DNA of 64,000 nt from positions 186,001-250,000 of the forward strand of contig NZ_JANQBD010000009.1 in assembly GCF_024722015.1 (NCBI RefSeq), read 5' to 3'. Numbering within the stretch: the stretch's first letter is position 1; every line of letters begins with the position of its first letter. The notes beneath the pieces are model-generated. The model was not told the DNA's origin. It saw nothing but the letters and a program-made list of their open reading frames with translations, and made no database searches. Shown here piece by piece: positions 37,256 through 46,875 of the stretch. A program made the translations under genes and the position numbers. The stretch comes from Paenibacillus radicis (ex Xue et al. 2023) (lineage in GTDB: Bacteria; Bacillota; Bacilli; Paenibacillales; NBRC-103111).

Positions 37256-38047
37256 ATGAGTGCCATGTGTTTCGTCATGAAATGCGGCGGCAGTACGCTG
37301 GCCGCGCTTCCGGATTCTTTTTTCAGTGATATGAAACGGCTGCAGGATGAAGCTATTATACCGGTTATTGTGCATGGAGGCGGTCCGGCGATATCGGAAA
37401 CGCTAGCCAAGCTCGGGATCGAGACGGAGTTTGTTAATGGTTTGCGCAAAACGAATGAAGCCGTGCTCGATGTGGTTGAAATGGTGCTAGCAGGCCAGAT
37501 TAACAAAGAGATCGTGCGTAAAATACAGCTTTCGGGTGCGAAGGCTCTTGGTCTATCCGGTGTGGATGGGCATCTTATTCAAGCGGAGCCAGTACCAAAT
37601 GCCCACGAAGTAGGTCTTGTAGGCGACGTAACAGGAGTGAATGCGGAGCTGGTTCAAGGTATCATCAAGATGGGCTATATGCCGGTCATTGCGCCAATTG
37701 GTTTGGGGACTGACGGCGGACAGCGTTATAACATTAATGCAGATACGGCAGCTGGAGCGGTTGCTTCGCAATTAGGCGTGGAGCGAATGATTGTGGTAAC
37801 GGATGTTCCAGGCATTATGAAGACCGTTAATGGGGAGAAGAAGGTTTTATCCTCTGTAACCGTTCAGGAAATTGATGAAATGATCGAGAGCGGTGAAATC
37901 TACGGCGGAATGATACCGAAGGTTCGTGCAGCTGTACAATGCATTCAAGGCAAGGTGCGTGAAGTGATCATAGTGAACGGGGCGGAGCCGGAGGTGCTGA
38001 GCCGGGTTATCAAAGGCGCAGCGATCGGCACACGCATTGTGAAATAA
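37256..38047 (+). CDS. argB: Acetylglutamate kinase
   Basis: A 263-residue enzyme phosphorylating N-acetylglutamate. It has the substrate/ATP loops FVMKCGGSTL and VIVHGGGPAIS, the middle LGLSGVDGHLI, and GGMIPKVRAA near the C-terminus. It lacks the N-terminal helix of arginine-sensitive hexameric forms, so feedback by arginine is not expected from sequence. The start is ATG 37256; the preceding GGTGGGGG is supplied by the end of the third tandem repeat. ATG 37265 is possible but less well spaced. Confidence 0.96.
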   Translation: MSAMCFVMKCGGSTLAALPDSFFSDMKRLQDEAIIPVIVHGGGPAISETLAKLGIETEFVNGLRKTNEAVLDVVEMVLAGQINKEIVRKIQLSGAKALGLSGVDGHLIQAEPVPNAHEVGLVGDVTGVNAELVQGIIKMGYMPVIAPIGLGTDGGQRYNINADTAAGAVASQLGVERMIVVTDVPGIMKTVNGEKKVLSSVTVQEIDEMIESGEIYGGMIPKVRAAVQCIQGKVREVIIVNGAEPEVLSRVIKGAAIGTRIVK

Positions 38048-38071
38048 TTATAATTAAGGAGTGATTCAAGC

Positions 38072-39262
38072 ATGGGAGAGGGAGCTAGCTCACTGTTTCC
38101 GAATTATGGCCGTTATGCGTTGGCGTTCGTTAAAGGGGAAGGCAGCCGGTTGTGGGATGAGAATGGCAAAGAATACTTAGACCTCATGTGCGGACTAGCC
38201 GTTACTAATCTGGGCCATGCTCCCAAGCAGGTTACAGAACGCTTAAAAGAGCAGGTGGATACGCTCTGGCATACGAGCAACCTTTTTCATATTCCGAATC
38301 AGGAAAAGCTCGCTAAGCTTCTGACAGATAACAGCTGTGGAGACGCGGTGTTTTTCTGCAACAGCGGGGCTGAAGCGAATGAAGCGGCTATCAAATTAGC
38401 GCGTCGTTATTTTCAAAAAATTGTCGGCAAGCCCGATCAATACGAAATCATCACATTCCACCAATCTTTCCATGGACGGACTTTGGCGACATTGACAGCA
38501 ACGGGGCAGGATAAGGTGAAGGAAGGCTTTGCACCTCTACCTGAAGGCTTTGTATACGCGCCTTATAATAACGCGGAAGCTTTGGAAAAGATGATCAGCC
38601 CGAAAACATGCGCAATTATGATCGAAATGGTGCAGGGAGAAGGCGGCGTTATTCCGGCCGAGCCTGCTTTTATACAGAAGGTAGCCGAGCTTTGCGAGCA
38701 ACGCGGTTTGCTGCTGATTGTCGATGAAATTCAGACAGGTATAGGTCGTACTGGCAAAATGTTCGCCTACGAGAATTTTGGCATTGAGCCGGACATTTTT
38801 ACATTGGCAAAAGGTCTTGGCAGCGGTATGCCGATCGGCGCAATGCTTGGTAAAGAGAAGCTTCGTCAAGCTTTTTCAGCGGGTAGCCACGGCTCCACCT
38901 TTGGCGGCAACTATTTGTCTACAGCGGCTGGAATTGCTACTATGGAGACAATGCTTGAAGAGAAGCTGCCGCAGCGCGCTGAAGAGCTGGGTGGATATAT
39001 CGTGAGCACATTAAACGCTAAATTAGCGGGTAATCCATTGGTTAAGGAAGTACGCGGCTTGGGAATGTTGATTGGAATTGAGTGCACCCAGCCTGTAGCA
39101 GATCTGATCACTGTGATTCAAGAACAGGGTGTACTTGTTGTATCAGCAGGCCCGAACGTCATTAGATTAGCGCCAAGCCTTGTAATTGCCAAGGAAGATA
39201 TAGACCGTGGATTAGAAGTAGTTTGTGCGGTATTAAGCAAGCAAGCTGCCGCTGCGGTATAA
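38072..39262 (+). CDS. argD: Acetylornithine aminotransferase
   Basis: A 396-residue PLP enzyme of the class-III aminotransferase fold converting N-acetylglutamate semialdehyde to N-acetylornithine. The PLP Lys is in TLAKGLGSGMPIG, with NSGAEANEAAIKLAR near residue 95 and VDEIQTGIGRTGK near 215. TAAGGAGTG precedes ATG 38072. It sits 24 bases after argB in the operon. A hairpin-rich spacer separates it from argF. Confidence 0.97.
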   Translation: MGEGASSLFPNYGRYALAFVKGEGSRLWDENGKEYLDLMCGLAVTNLGHAPKQVTERLKEQVDTLWHTSNLFHIPNQEKLAKLLTDNSCGDAVFFCNSGAEANEAAIKLARRYFQKIVGKPDQYEIITFHQSFHGRTLATLTATGQDKVKEGFAPLPEGFVYAPYNNAEALEKMISPKTCAIMIEMVQGEGGVIPAEPAFIQKVAELCEQRGLLLIVDEIQTGIGRTGKMFAYENFGIEPDIFTLAKGLGSGMPIGAMLGKEKLRQAFSAGSHGSTFGGNYLSTAAGIATMETMLEEKLPQRAEELGGYIVSTLNAKLAGNPLVKEVRGLGMLIGIECTQPVADLITVIQEQGVLVVSAGPNVIRLAPSLVIAKEDIDRGLEVVCAVLSKQAAAAV

Positions 39263-39401
39263 GGTATTAATTTAGAGCAAGAACGACCAGATAAAAATCC
39301 CGGATGAATATCTCATTCGTGCAGCAGTGAGTAGTCATTCTCCTTGAAAGACGTAACAGCAGCATGAAGGATATTCACGTAGGGCGAAAGGGGCGAGACT
39401 A
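39263..39401 (+). other. Structured spacer between argD and argF
   Basis: There is no gene. The left side (GATGAATATCTCATTCGTGC) and right side (GCATGAAGGATATTCACG) are imperfectly complementary, so the transcript could fold into a long stem around AGCAGTGAGTAGTC. There is no T-run. A processing or attenuation role is possible but unproven. Confidence 0.4.
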
Positions 39402-40361
39402 TTGGCAGAAACGGAAACAAAGCAGCAGCTGGCTGTTGAACTTAAAGGCAGAGACTTCCTCGGAATGTCCGATTTTTCGACAGAGGAGCTTCAGTATTTG
39501 ATCGATTTGGCCATTGAGCTGAAAAGCAAGTTGAAAGCGGGCGAGACGTACCATCCACTTAAGGGGAAGACGCTCGGTATGATTTTTGAGAAATCCTCTA
39601 CACGTACACGTGTTTCGTTCGAAGTGGGAATGTATCAGCTTGGAGGTCAGGCTTTATTTTTAAGCAAAAATGATCTGCAGCTGGGTCGAGGCGAGACAGT
39701 CTATGATACTGCACAAACCATGTCCCGTTATTTGGACGGCATTATGATTCGCACCCACGCTCATCGCAAGGTCATTGATCTGGCTAGAGGGGCGACGATT
39801 CCTGTTATTAATGGCTTGACTGAGCGTTCACATCCATGCCAAGCTTTGGCGGATTACCAGACGATTCTGGAGCATAAAGGACGTTTGCGCGGGCTGAAGG
39901 TAGCTTACATCGGGGATGGCAATAACATGGTGCATTCCTTGATGATGGGTGCTGCGAAGCTTGGAATTGATTTTGCTGTGGCATCGCCGCAAGGCTATGA
40001 ACCGGATAAGCGGATTATCCAATCGACGCAGGATGTTGCGAATCAGAATGGGGCTAAGCTCTACGTAGGTTACGATCCTAAAGAAGCTATCGAAGGTGCG
40101 GATGTTGTCTACACGGATGTGTGGGCGAGCATGGGCTTTGAAGAAGAGCAGAAGGATCGCGAGCTCGCATTCCAGAACTTCCAAGTAAACGAAGAGCTGG
40201 TGAAGCTGGCGAAAAAAGATTATCTGTTCATGCATTGTTTGCCTGCGCATCGCGGTGAAGAAGTGAGCGAGGGCGTCATTGATGGTCCAAATTCAATTAT
40301 TTTCGACCAAGCTGAGAACCGTCTGCATGCTCAAAAGGCTATCATGGCAGCAATTATGTAA
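39402..40361 (+). CDS. argF: Ornithine carbamoyltransferase
   Basis: A 319-residue enzyme making citrulline from ornithine and carbamoyl phosphate. It has the carbamoyl phosphate loop SSTRTRVSFEVG, HPCQALAD for the second site, and the ornithine-binding Cys loop HCLPAHRGEEVS. The start is TTG 39402 with AAAGGGGCGAG upstream. No carAB was seen in the window, so carbamoyl phosphate is made elsewhere. Confidence 0.97.
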   Translation: MAETETKQQLAVELKGRDFLGMSDFSTEELQYLIDLAIELKSKLKAGETYHPLKGKTLGMIFEKSSTRTRVSFEVGMYQLGGQALFLSKNDLQLGRGETVYDTAQTMSRYLDGIMIRTHAHRKVIDLARGATIPVINGLTERSHPCQALADYQTILEHKGRLRGLKVAYIGDGNNMVHSLMMGAAKLGIDFAVASPQGYEPDKRIIQSTQDVANQNGAKLYVGYDPKEAIEGADVVYTDVWASMGFEEEQKDRELAFQNFQVNEELVKLAKKDYLFMHCLPAHRGEEVSEGVIDGPNSIIFDQAENRLHAQKAIMAAIM

Positions 40362-40401
40362 GTTATTCGGGATTATTTCAGACTAAAAGGAGACCAGTAA
40401 A

Positions 40402-41637
40402 ATGGCAAAGCAAAAAATCGTACTCGCCTATTCAGGCGGTTTGGATACATCGGTTATTTTAAAATGGTTAAAAGAAACTTATGATGCGGAAATCATCGCA
40501 TTCACGGCAGATATCGGACAAAGAGATGAGCTGGACGGACTGGAAGAAAAAGCTCTGGCTACCGGTGCTTCCAAAATTTACATCGACGATCTTCAAGAGG
40601 AGTTTGCTAAAGATTTCATCTACCCGATGTTTCAAGCAGGCGCTCTCTATGAAGGGCAATATTTGCTCGGTACGAGTATTGCTCGTCCACTTATTGCTAA
40701 GCGTATGGTTGAAATTGCTCGCATGGAAGGTGCAACTGCAATCGCTCATGGTGCTACTGGCAAAGGAAATGACCAAGTTCGCTTCGAGCTGACAGCGGCT
40801 GCTTTGGCTCCTGAGCTGGAAGTTATTGCTCCTTGGCGTTTGGATGAGTTCCGCGAGTCATTCCCGGGACGTGCGGAAATGATCGCTTATGCGGAAAAGC
40901 ACGGCATTCCGGTAACCGCATCTGCTTCCAAGCCGTATTCGACAGACCGCAACCTGCTGCATATCAGCTTTGAGAGCGGCATGCTGGAGGATCCTTGGTT
41001 TGATCCAAGCGCAACGGATAACAAGGATATGTTTGTGCTGAGCGTTGATCCTGAGGATGCTCCCGACCAAGCTGAGTATGTAGAGCTTAATTTCGAGCAA
41101 GGGAATTGCGTTGGTCTGAACGGTGACCGTATGGAGCCGCTGCAGGTTATGGATCGCTTGAACGAGTTGGGCGGCAAGCACGGTGTAGGCCGTGTTGATA
41201 TGGTTGAAAACCGTTTTGTCGGCATGAAGAGCCGCGGCGTGTACGAAACTCCGGGTGGAACGATTTTGTTCACAGCTCACCGCAAAATGGAATCATTGAC
41301 CATGGACCGTGAGGTTATGAGTCTGCGTGATTCCTTGATCTCCCGCTATGCTACGTTGGTGTACAACGGCTTCTGGTTCGCGCCAGAGCGTTTGGCTGTT
41401 CAAGCTCTGGTAACGGAGAGCCAGAAAAACGTTACCGGTACGGTGCGTTTGAAGCTGTACAAAGGCAATGTAATCGGAGCAGGCGTACAAAGCCCTGTTA
41501 GCTTGTACAATCCGAACATTGCGACAATGGAAGCGGACCCGACACAAGCTTACAACCAAGGTGATGCTACAGGGTTCATCCGTTTGAACGCGCTACGCCT
41601 TAAAGTATCCTCCGGGGTACAGCAAAACGCGAAATAA
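40402..41637 (+). CDS. argG: Argininosuccinate synthase
   Basis: A 411-residue ATP-dependent ligase joining citrulline and aspartate. The PP-loop [15 protein letters not shown] is at the N-terminus, [14 protein letters not shown] in the middle and the [15 protein letters not shown] region near 275. AAAGGAGACC precedes the ATG. It is 40 bases after argF. Confidence 0.98.
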   Translation: MAKQKIVLAYSGGLDTSVILKWLKETYDAEIIAFTADIGQRDELDGLEEKALATGASKIYIDDLQEEFAKDFIYPMFQAGALYEGQYLLGTSIARPLIAKRMVEIARMEGATAIAHGATGKGNDQVRFELTAAALAPELEVIAPWRLDEFRESFPGRAEMIAYAEKHGIPVTASASKPYSTDRNLLHISFESGMLEDPWFDPSATDNKDMFVLSVDPEDAPDQAEYVELNFEQGNCVGLNGDRMEPLQVMDRLNELGGKHGVGRVDMVENRFVGMKSRGVYETPGGTILFTAHRKMESLTMDREVMSLRDSLISRYATLVYNGFWFAPERLAVQALVTESQKNVTGTVRLKLYKGNVIGAGVQSPVSLYNPNIATMEADPTQAYNQGDATGFIRLNALRLKVSSGVQQNAK

Positions 41638-41677
41638 GCAATGAAATGCGCTGCTGCCGAGATGCAGTAGCTTAGCG

Positions 41678-41715
41678 ATGCAGGCTTTCCTACCCCAAGT
41701 AGGGAGGCCTTGCAT
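41678..41715 (+). other. Strong hairpin between argG and argH
   Basis: ATGCAGGCTTTCCTAC and GTAGGGAGGCCTTGCAT pair with few mismatches around a CCCA loop. There is no T-run, so it is more likely an mRNA stability or processing element than a terminator; argH expression must pass it. Confidence 0.5.
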
Positions 41716-41783
41716 TGTGTATACGAATGTACATGGACAGTAAGTTTTTCCTGATGGAAGACGTTTAGAAAGGGGCAATAAAA

Positions 41784-43199
41784 GTGTCAAAGCTTTGGGG
41801 TGGACGATTTACGAAGAAAACAGATCAGCTGGTAGAGGAGTATACAGCCTCTATTTTATTCGATAAGGAGCTGGCCGAGGAAGATATTCAAGGCAGCTTG
41901 GCTCATGTGACGATGCTTGGTAAGTGCGGGATTTTGCCGCTGGATGATGTGGAGAAGATTAAGGACGGACTGCACAAGGTTCAGAACATCATTCGCCGCG
42001 GCGAAATGGAGTTCTCGGTCAGCGACGAAGATATTCATATGAATATCGAGAAGGCTTTGATCGACGAGGTTGGGCCGGTAGGCGGCAAGCTGCACACTGG
42101 ACGCAGCCGCAACGATCAAGTGGCAACCGATATGCATCTGTATTTGCGCAAGCGTGTGGTTGAATTCGTCGGCTTGCTGAACAAGCTGCAGGATGCTTTG
42201 ATCGAGCAGGCGAAGGGCAACCTCGACACGATTGTGCCGGGCTACACCCATCTGCAGCGTGCGCAGCCAATCTTGTTCGCCCATCATCTGATGGCGTACG
42301 TGTCGATGTTCCAGCGCGATATCGAGCGCTTGCAGGACAGCTACAAGCGCATTAACGTGCTACCGCTTGGTGCAGGGGCCCTGGCGGGAACAACGTTCCC
42401 GATCGACCGCCACTACGTAGCGCAGCAGCTTGGCTTCGATGGCGTGTACGAGAACTCGCTCGATGCGGTGAGCGATCGCGATTTCATCATCGAATTTCTG
42501 TCGAATGCTTCGATGATCATGATGCACCTTTCCCGCTTGTCGGAGGAAATGGTGCTGTGGTCAAGCACCGAGTTCCGCTTCGTGGAACTCGATGACGCCT
42601 TCTGCACCGGCAGCAGCATTATGCCGCAGAAGAAAAATCCGGACGTGCCCGAGCTTGTCCGGGGGAAAACTGGCCGCGTATACGGCAACCTGTTCGGCCT
42701 GCTGACCGTGCTGAAATCTTTGCCGCTAGCGTACAACAAAGATATGCAGGAAGACAAGGAAGGCATGTTCGATACCGTCCGTACTCTGCAAGGAGCGCTC
42801 CAGTTGTTCGCACCGATGGTCAGTACGATGAAGGTGAACAAGGACCGGATGCGTCAAGCCGTGAATCAAGACTTCTCCAATGCGACAGACATTGCCGATT
42901 ATTTGGTAAACAAGGGACTTCCGTTCCGTCAGGCGCATGAAGTCATCGGTAAAACCGTGCTGTATTGTATCCAGAACCAGAAGTTTTTGCTGGACTTGAA
43001 GCTCGAGGAGTACCACCAGTTCTCCAAGCTGTTTGAGCAGGACATATACAATGTGCTTCAGCCAGAGCAAGTGGTGAATGCTCGTAACGTGTATGGCGGC
43101 ACAGCGACTAACCAAGTGAGTGAAGCTATTGCTCGTGCTGAAGCCGTGAAGGATCAGATGAATGAATGGTTCGAGCAGTTTTTTAACAAAAGCAGATAA
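41784..43199 (+). CDS. argH: Argininosuccinate lyase
   Basis: A 471-residue enzyme of the fumarase superfamily cleaving argininosuccinate to arginine and fumarate. The family signature [12 protein letters not shown] is present, with [11 protein letters not shown] and [10 protein letters not shown] in the expected order. The start is GTG 41784 with AAAGGGGCAA upstream. It is the last gene of the arg operon, closed by a strong terminator. Confidence 0.98.
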   Translation: MSKLWGGRFTKKTDQLVEEYTASILFDKELAEEDIQGSLAHVTMLGKCGILPLDDVEKIKDGLHKVQNIIRRGEMEFSVSDEDIHMNIEKALIDEVGPVGGKLHTGRSRNDQVATDMHLYLRKRVVEFVGLLNKLQDALIEQAKGNLDTIVPGYTHLQRAQPILFAHHLMAYVSMFQRDIERLQDSYKRINVLPLGAGALAGTTFPIDRHYVAQQLGFDGVYENSLDAVSDRDFIIEFLSNASMIMMHLSRLSEEMVLWSSTEFRFVELDDAFCTGSSIMPQKKNPDVPELVRGKTGRVYGNLFGLLTVLKSLPLAYNKDMQEDKEGMFDTVRTLQGALQLFAPMVSTMKVNKDRMRQAVNQDFSNATDIADYLVNKGLPFRQAHEVIGKTVLYCIQNQKFLLDLKLEEYHQFSKLFEQDIYNVLQPEQVVNARNVYGGTATNQVSEAIARAEAVKDQMNEWFEQFFNKSR

Positions 43200-43228
43200 G
43201 GTACCTACTTATCTGGCTCCTTTCCAAT

Positions 43229-43269
43229 AATAGCCCAAGCAGGGAATAACTCCTGGCTTGGGCTATTTG
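43229..43269 (+). terminator. Terminator of the arginine operon
   Basis: A stem of about 15 bp, AATAGCCCAAGCAGG / CCTGGCTTGGGCTATT (one unpaired base), around GAATAACT, followed by TGTTATTG. The strong stem makes this the likely end of the operon. Confidence 0.8.
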
Positions 43270-43563
43270 TTATTGTTTAACTGTTCACAATATATAAAGG
43301 ATGTGGATATGTTGTGGACAGAAACGGGTATTTTGTTGATAACTTTGTGGATAAGTCTGCAACTTGATCATTCTTATCCACAAAACGATTATTGTTTGAT
43401 TCATATCCATCAATGCTGCTACAGACGGAACATCTATGCATGACCTGAGTCCACAGCGGGAGGGGGCGCTCCAGATCCAGCATCGACCTCCGGTTTCACC
43501 GCTTCAATAGGTTCAAATACAATAGTCCTCATCTGAAGCGTAACTATACTCTCTTGCACACGC
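43270..43563. other. Gene-free spacer with a DnaA-box cluster
   Basis: Between argH and the converging VanW gene, 43302-43382 holds five DnaA-box-like 9-mers. On the minus strand these are ATATCCACA (43302-43310), CTGTCCACA (43313-43321), TTATCAACA (43334-43342) and the perfect TTATCCACA (43346-43354). A second perfect TTATCCACA lies on the plus strand at 43374-43382. The rest (43440-43563) holds a short minus-strand open frame directly after the VanW stop, which I do not accept as a gene. Confidence 0.65.
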
Positions 43564-45030
43564 CTATCTGAAAACAGGTCCTTTAATCCCGTCTTCAAGC
43601 AAAGGTGTCTGCGGTTGACGCGAAGGATTCGGAGCCTCCTGCCCTTCAGGTACACCCGCTTGATTTCTTGCAATCACAGTAGGCTGAGCCGAGTAAGTGT
43701 CGCGTGAGATACGTTCTTGACTGACGGTAACCCCGTCTTTCATTTTATAACGGTATGTTTCTACTATGTAACCTGGCTTGCCATCACTAATTTTTTCTTG
43801 TTTTCCGTTAGGCAGTCTCGGATTCACTACGTATTTGAGCGGAGAGGGCAAGGTTTGAACAGTTTTTGACTCGATGGTATAGGACAGATCGGCCGGGATT
43901 TGTCCGAACAGTTTAACGGTAATCTTTTGTTCATCTGTCGAAGTGCGGATAAGTAAATAATTGGGGGTGCTGTTCCGAAACTTGAAATTAATATATCCGC
44001 TGGCAAAGGTGGCATCTTGACCTAATGGAACATAGCTAACCGGCAGCGAATGATTACGTCGTTCTACAATATCAAGCCCAGCGCGCAGAACTGCGTTATA
44101 AAGAGTGGAGGAAACCTGGCAAATGCCGCCTCCTATCCCCGGTACAAGCTTGCCATTCAAAATAACGGGGGCTTCCTTGAATCCAAACTTTTGCTCCGTT
44201 TCAGCAATATAGGTAGCGTAGTCGAATACATCGCCTGGTTTCATGATCAGATCATGGATGGAGGATGCGGTGGAACGGATGTTATGAATGCGGCCTTCTC
44301 CATTTTGCAGAAAAGTGGTTGTAAACTCGCTGATTTTGCGCTCCACCTTCTGCGACTGCAGCATAGGGACGGTAAGCTTGGGCTCCTCCTTAATAAAAGG
44401 TAAAGCAATTGCAAGGGGCGACTCTTCCTTCTTGGCAGCAACAGCCTCTATAGGGGGGATAACTCCCCTCAACTGCTTCAGCAGTTCCTGCTCATCAATC
44501 CGCATTACGGGAACTTCAGGGACGTAGCTGACTGCATCATTGGGGCCTATGATTCTTTGAGCATCCTGGGGCTGTGCCTCATAAAGGGCGGGAAACCCTC
44601 TTTTTAATGTTTTCTGCAGTATGGATGCATCCATGTCGAAAGAGAGCGTCCACTTCTGATCGCGCAGCTTCCACCGATATACGGCCCGTTGAAATGGAGA
44701 GCCTGATCTCAGCGGTTCGAAACGAGCTAGTAATGGCTGAAGAGGGATATCCAGCCCCAGCTGCTCCATTGTCCAATCGGCGGGCTGCAAAGGAACATTA
44801 GGCTGCGTGCTGTTCAGACGAACGATTTGCTGCAGCATCTGCTCTCTCTTGAGCGTCAGCTGGCGCTCAAGCTCCGTAAGCGGAGTGCCTCCTACATTCC
44901 AATTATTTATGGTTAGTCCATGCGGAAGCTCATCGCGCAATCCATACCAAGCCATTGAAGCGCAGGCGGACGCAGCAAAAAGCAGCAAGCCAACCAGGAG
45001 ATAACGAATAGAAACACGATAACGCACCAT
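43564..45030 (-). CDS. VanW family protein with G5-like domain
   Basis: A 488-residue, membrane-anchored exported protein. One N-terminal helix (YLLVGLLLFAASACASMAWY) is followed by a YoaR-like putative peptidoglycan-binding region (about 40-230). The VanW domain (about 270-400) has PGDVFDYATYI, GGGICQVSSTLYNAVL and ERRNHSLPVSYVP. A C-terminal G5-like region contains YIVETYRYKMKDGVTVSQER. ATG 45030 is chosen because AAGGAGA is 9 bases upstream; a longer frame reaches 45102. The molecular function of VanW is unknown; it is probably in wall metabolism. It is transcribed convergently to argH. Confidence 0.9.
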   Translation of the reverse strand: MVRYRVSIRYLLVGLLLFAASACASMAWYGLRDELPHGLTINNWNVGGTPLTELERQLTLKREQMLQQIVRLNSTQPNVPLQPADWTMEQLGLDIPLQPLLARFEPLRSGSPFQRAVYRWKLRDQKWTLSFDMDASILQKTLKRGFPALYEAQPQDAQRIIGPNDAVSYVPEVPVMRIDEQELLKQLRGVIPPIEAVAAKKEESPLAIALPFIKEEPKLTVPMLQSQKVERKISEFTTTFLQNGEGRIHNIRSTASSIHDLIMKPGDVFDYATYIAETEQKFGFKEAPVILNGKLVPGIGGGICQVSSTLYNAVLRAGLDIVERRNHSLPVSYVPLGQDATFASGYINFKFRNSTPNYLLIRTSTDEQKITVKLFGQIPADLSYTIESKTVQTLPSPLKYVVNPRLPNGKQEKISDGKPGYIVETYRYKMKDGVTVSQERISRDTYSAQPTVIARNQAGVPEGQEAPNPSRQPQTPLLEDGIKGPVFR

Positions 45031-45062
45031 GGGATACGTCTCCTTTTTTTCAAGCCTAATGA

Positions 45063-45091
45063 TTGACAAGCCGTGCCCGTACAAGTTATGT
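45063..45091 (+). promoter_or_regulatory. Possible ftsE promoter
   Basis: TTGACA (45063-45068), a 17-base spacer and TTATGT (45086-45091). It would give a leader of about 155 bases before ftsE, so other start sites are possible. Confidence 0.4.
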
Positions 45092-45254
45092 ATATGCGGC
45101 ACTCAGTGGAAGTTTCCTATATAAAAATAAATGAATGCATTCTTTCAAAAATCCGCACAAAATGTGAAAATATGTTGAAATATTTTCACAACGAAGGATT
45201 TTACCTATTTATGTCGAAAGTTTATAAGCTAGTTCAAAATCAGGATGTGATATT

Positions 45255-45941
45255 GTGATCGAAATGAACGATGTATGGAAAACGTATCCCGATGGAAGCA
45301 ATGCGCTAAAAGGGATCAATGTAAAAGTAGACCGCAATGAATTCTTGTATGTCGTGGGACCATCAGGCGCAGGGAAATCGACATTCATGAAATTGATTTA
45401 TAGAGAAGAACGGCCGACTAAGGGGAGTATTTTTGTCAACGGGTTTAATTTGGAAAAGCTGAAGCAGCGGAAAATTCCGTATGTGCGCCGCAATATTGGA
45501 GTTATTTTTCAAGATTATCGACTTTTGCCGAAGATGTCTGTGTTTGAAAATGTCGCTTTTGCTATGGAAGTTATCGAGGCTCCCAAGAAAATTATTAAGA
45601 AGCGAGTGCTAGAGGTGCTGGAGCTGGTAAAGCTGAGGGATAAGTCAGGCTCTCTGCCAACACAGCTATCCGGAGGAGAGCAGCAGCGTGTAGCTATTGC
45701 TCGCGCGATTGTTAACAATCCAGCCGTGATCATTGCCGATGAGCCGACAGGAAATTTGGACCCGGACACATCATGGGGGATTATGAAGCTGATGGAAGAG
45801 ATTAACTTCCGCGGCACTACAATCATTATGGCAACGCACAACAAAGAAATTGTCAATACGATGCGCAAGCGAGTGCTTGCCATTGAGCAGGGCCAAATAG
45901 CCCGTGATGAAGTAAGGGGTGAATACGGCTATGAGGATTAG
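45255..45941 (+). CDS. ftsE: Cell division ATP-binding protein FtsE
   Basis: A 228-residue ABC ATPase of the FtsEX complex. Walker A GPSGAGKSTFMKLIY, signature LSGGEQQRVAIARAIVNNP, Walker B VIIADEPTGNLDP. The FtsE-typical VWKTYPDGSNALKGINV is at the start. With FtsX it activates a peptidoglycan hydrolase outside the membrane. The start is GTG 45255. It overlaps ftsX by 11 bases. Confidence 0.97.
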   Translation: MIEMNDVWKTYPDGSNALKGINVKVDRNEFLYVVGPSGAGKSTFMKLIYREERPTKGSIFVNGFNLEKLKQRKIPYVRRNIGVIFQDYRLLPKMSVFENVAFAMEVIEAPKKIIKKRVLEVLELVKLRDKSGSLPTQLSGGEQQRVAIARAIVNNPAVIIADEPTGNLDPDTSWGIMKLMEEINFRGTTIIMATHNKEIVNTMRKRVLAIEQGQIARDEVRGEYGYED

Positions 45942-46848
45942 CACAGGGTTCCGCCACTTACGCGAAGGCGGGAAGAATGTGGTCCGCAATGGCTGGATGT
46001 CATTCGCATCGATAAGCTCAATAGCCATCTCGTTGTTTGTTTTAGGTATTTTTTTGCTGCTGACCTTGAACGTAAACTATCTGGCTGCGCAAATTGAACA
46101 GCAGGTTGAAATTCGCGTCTACCTCGAAGTGAACACGCCGAAGGAACAGGTTCAGCTTTTACAGAGTCAGATTGCATCCTTCTCCATGGTGGACAAGGTG
46201 AAATTTGTGTCCAAGGAAGAAGGGCTGGTCTATTTAAGAGATAAGCTTGGCGAGAGCGGCAAGCAATTGCTTGACGGATTCGATGGCGAGAACAACCCGC
46301 TTAACGATTCGTTCACAGTAGAAGTTACTGAACCGCGTGAGGTTGCAAGCGTCGCTCAAAAGATAAGCGCTATCAATAACAGCCTCCCTACCAAGCCTAT
46401 TTATCGCGTCAGCTATGGACAAGGAACGGTAGAGACGATGTTTAAGGTTACCGAAATCGTACGGTATACAGGACTTATTCTTGTAGCGGGGCTAGCATTG
46501 ACGGCAATGTTCCTTATATCCAATACGATCAAGCTTACGATTGTTGCCAGACGCCGCGAAATTTCGATTATGAAGCTGGTTGGAGCTACGAATTCTTTTA
46601 TCCGCTGGCCGTTTTTTATAGAAGGAGCACTGCTCGGGATTATCGGTTCGGTAATACCTGTAGTTATTTTGCTTTATGGTTACTGGGAGCTCATGGACTC
46701 TACGCAGCTGGACTTGAACTTGCTTATGATCAAGCTGCTGCCTTTTGAACAGGTTTACTACACGATATCCGGGCTGCTGCTCGGAATTGGGATTGTTATC
46801 GGAATATGGGGAAGCACGTTGTCGGTTCGCAAGTTTTTACGGGTGTAA
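45931..46848 (+). CDS. ftsX: Cell division protein FtsX
   Basis: A 305-residue permease-like protein with four membrane helices and a large extracellular loop after the first. The first helix region is SISSIAISLFVLGIFLLLTL, and the C-terminal helices carry NTIKLTIVARRREISIMKLV. ATG 45931 has AAGGGGTGA upstream. It transmits FtsE ATP hydrolysis to the M23 hydrolase encoded next. Confidence 0.97.
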   Translation: MRISTGFRHLREGGKNVVRNGWMSFASISSIAISLFVLGIFLLLTLNVNYLAAQIEQQVEIRVYLEVNTPKEQVQLLQSQIASFSMVDKVKFVSKEEGLVYLRDKLGESGKQLLDGFDGENNPLNDSFTVEVTEPREVASVAQKISAINNSLPTKPIYRVSYGQGTVETMFKVTEIVRYTGLILVAGLALTAMFLISNTIKLTIVARRREISIMKLVGATNSFIRWPFFIEGALLGIIGSVIPVVILLYGYWELMDSTQLDLNLLMIKLLPFEQVYYTISGLLLGIGIVIGIWGSTLSVRKFLRV

Positions 46849-46875
46849 TAAACGGATCGGGGAGGAAATGAAAAG

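Noticed and set aside
37051-37506. Several overlapping reading frames through the 95-bp repeats on both strands
   Set aside because: They consist of repeat translation (Pro/Gly/Arg-rich), have no independent ribosome sites, and follow from the GC-rich repeats lacking stops.
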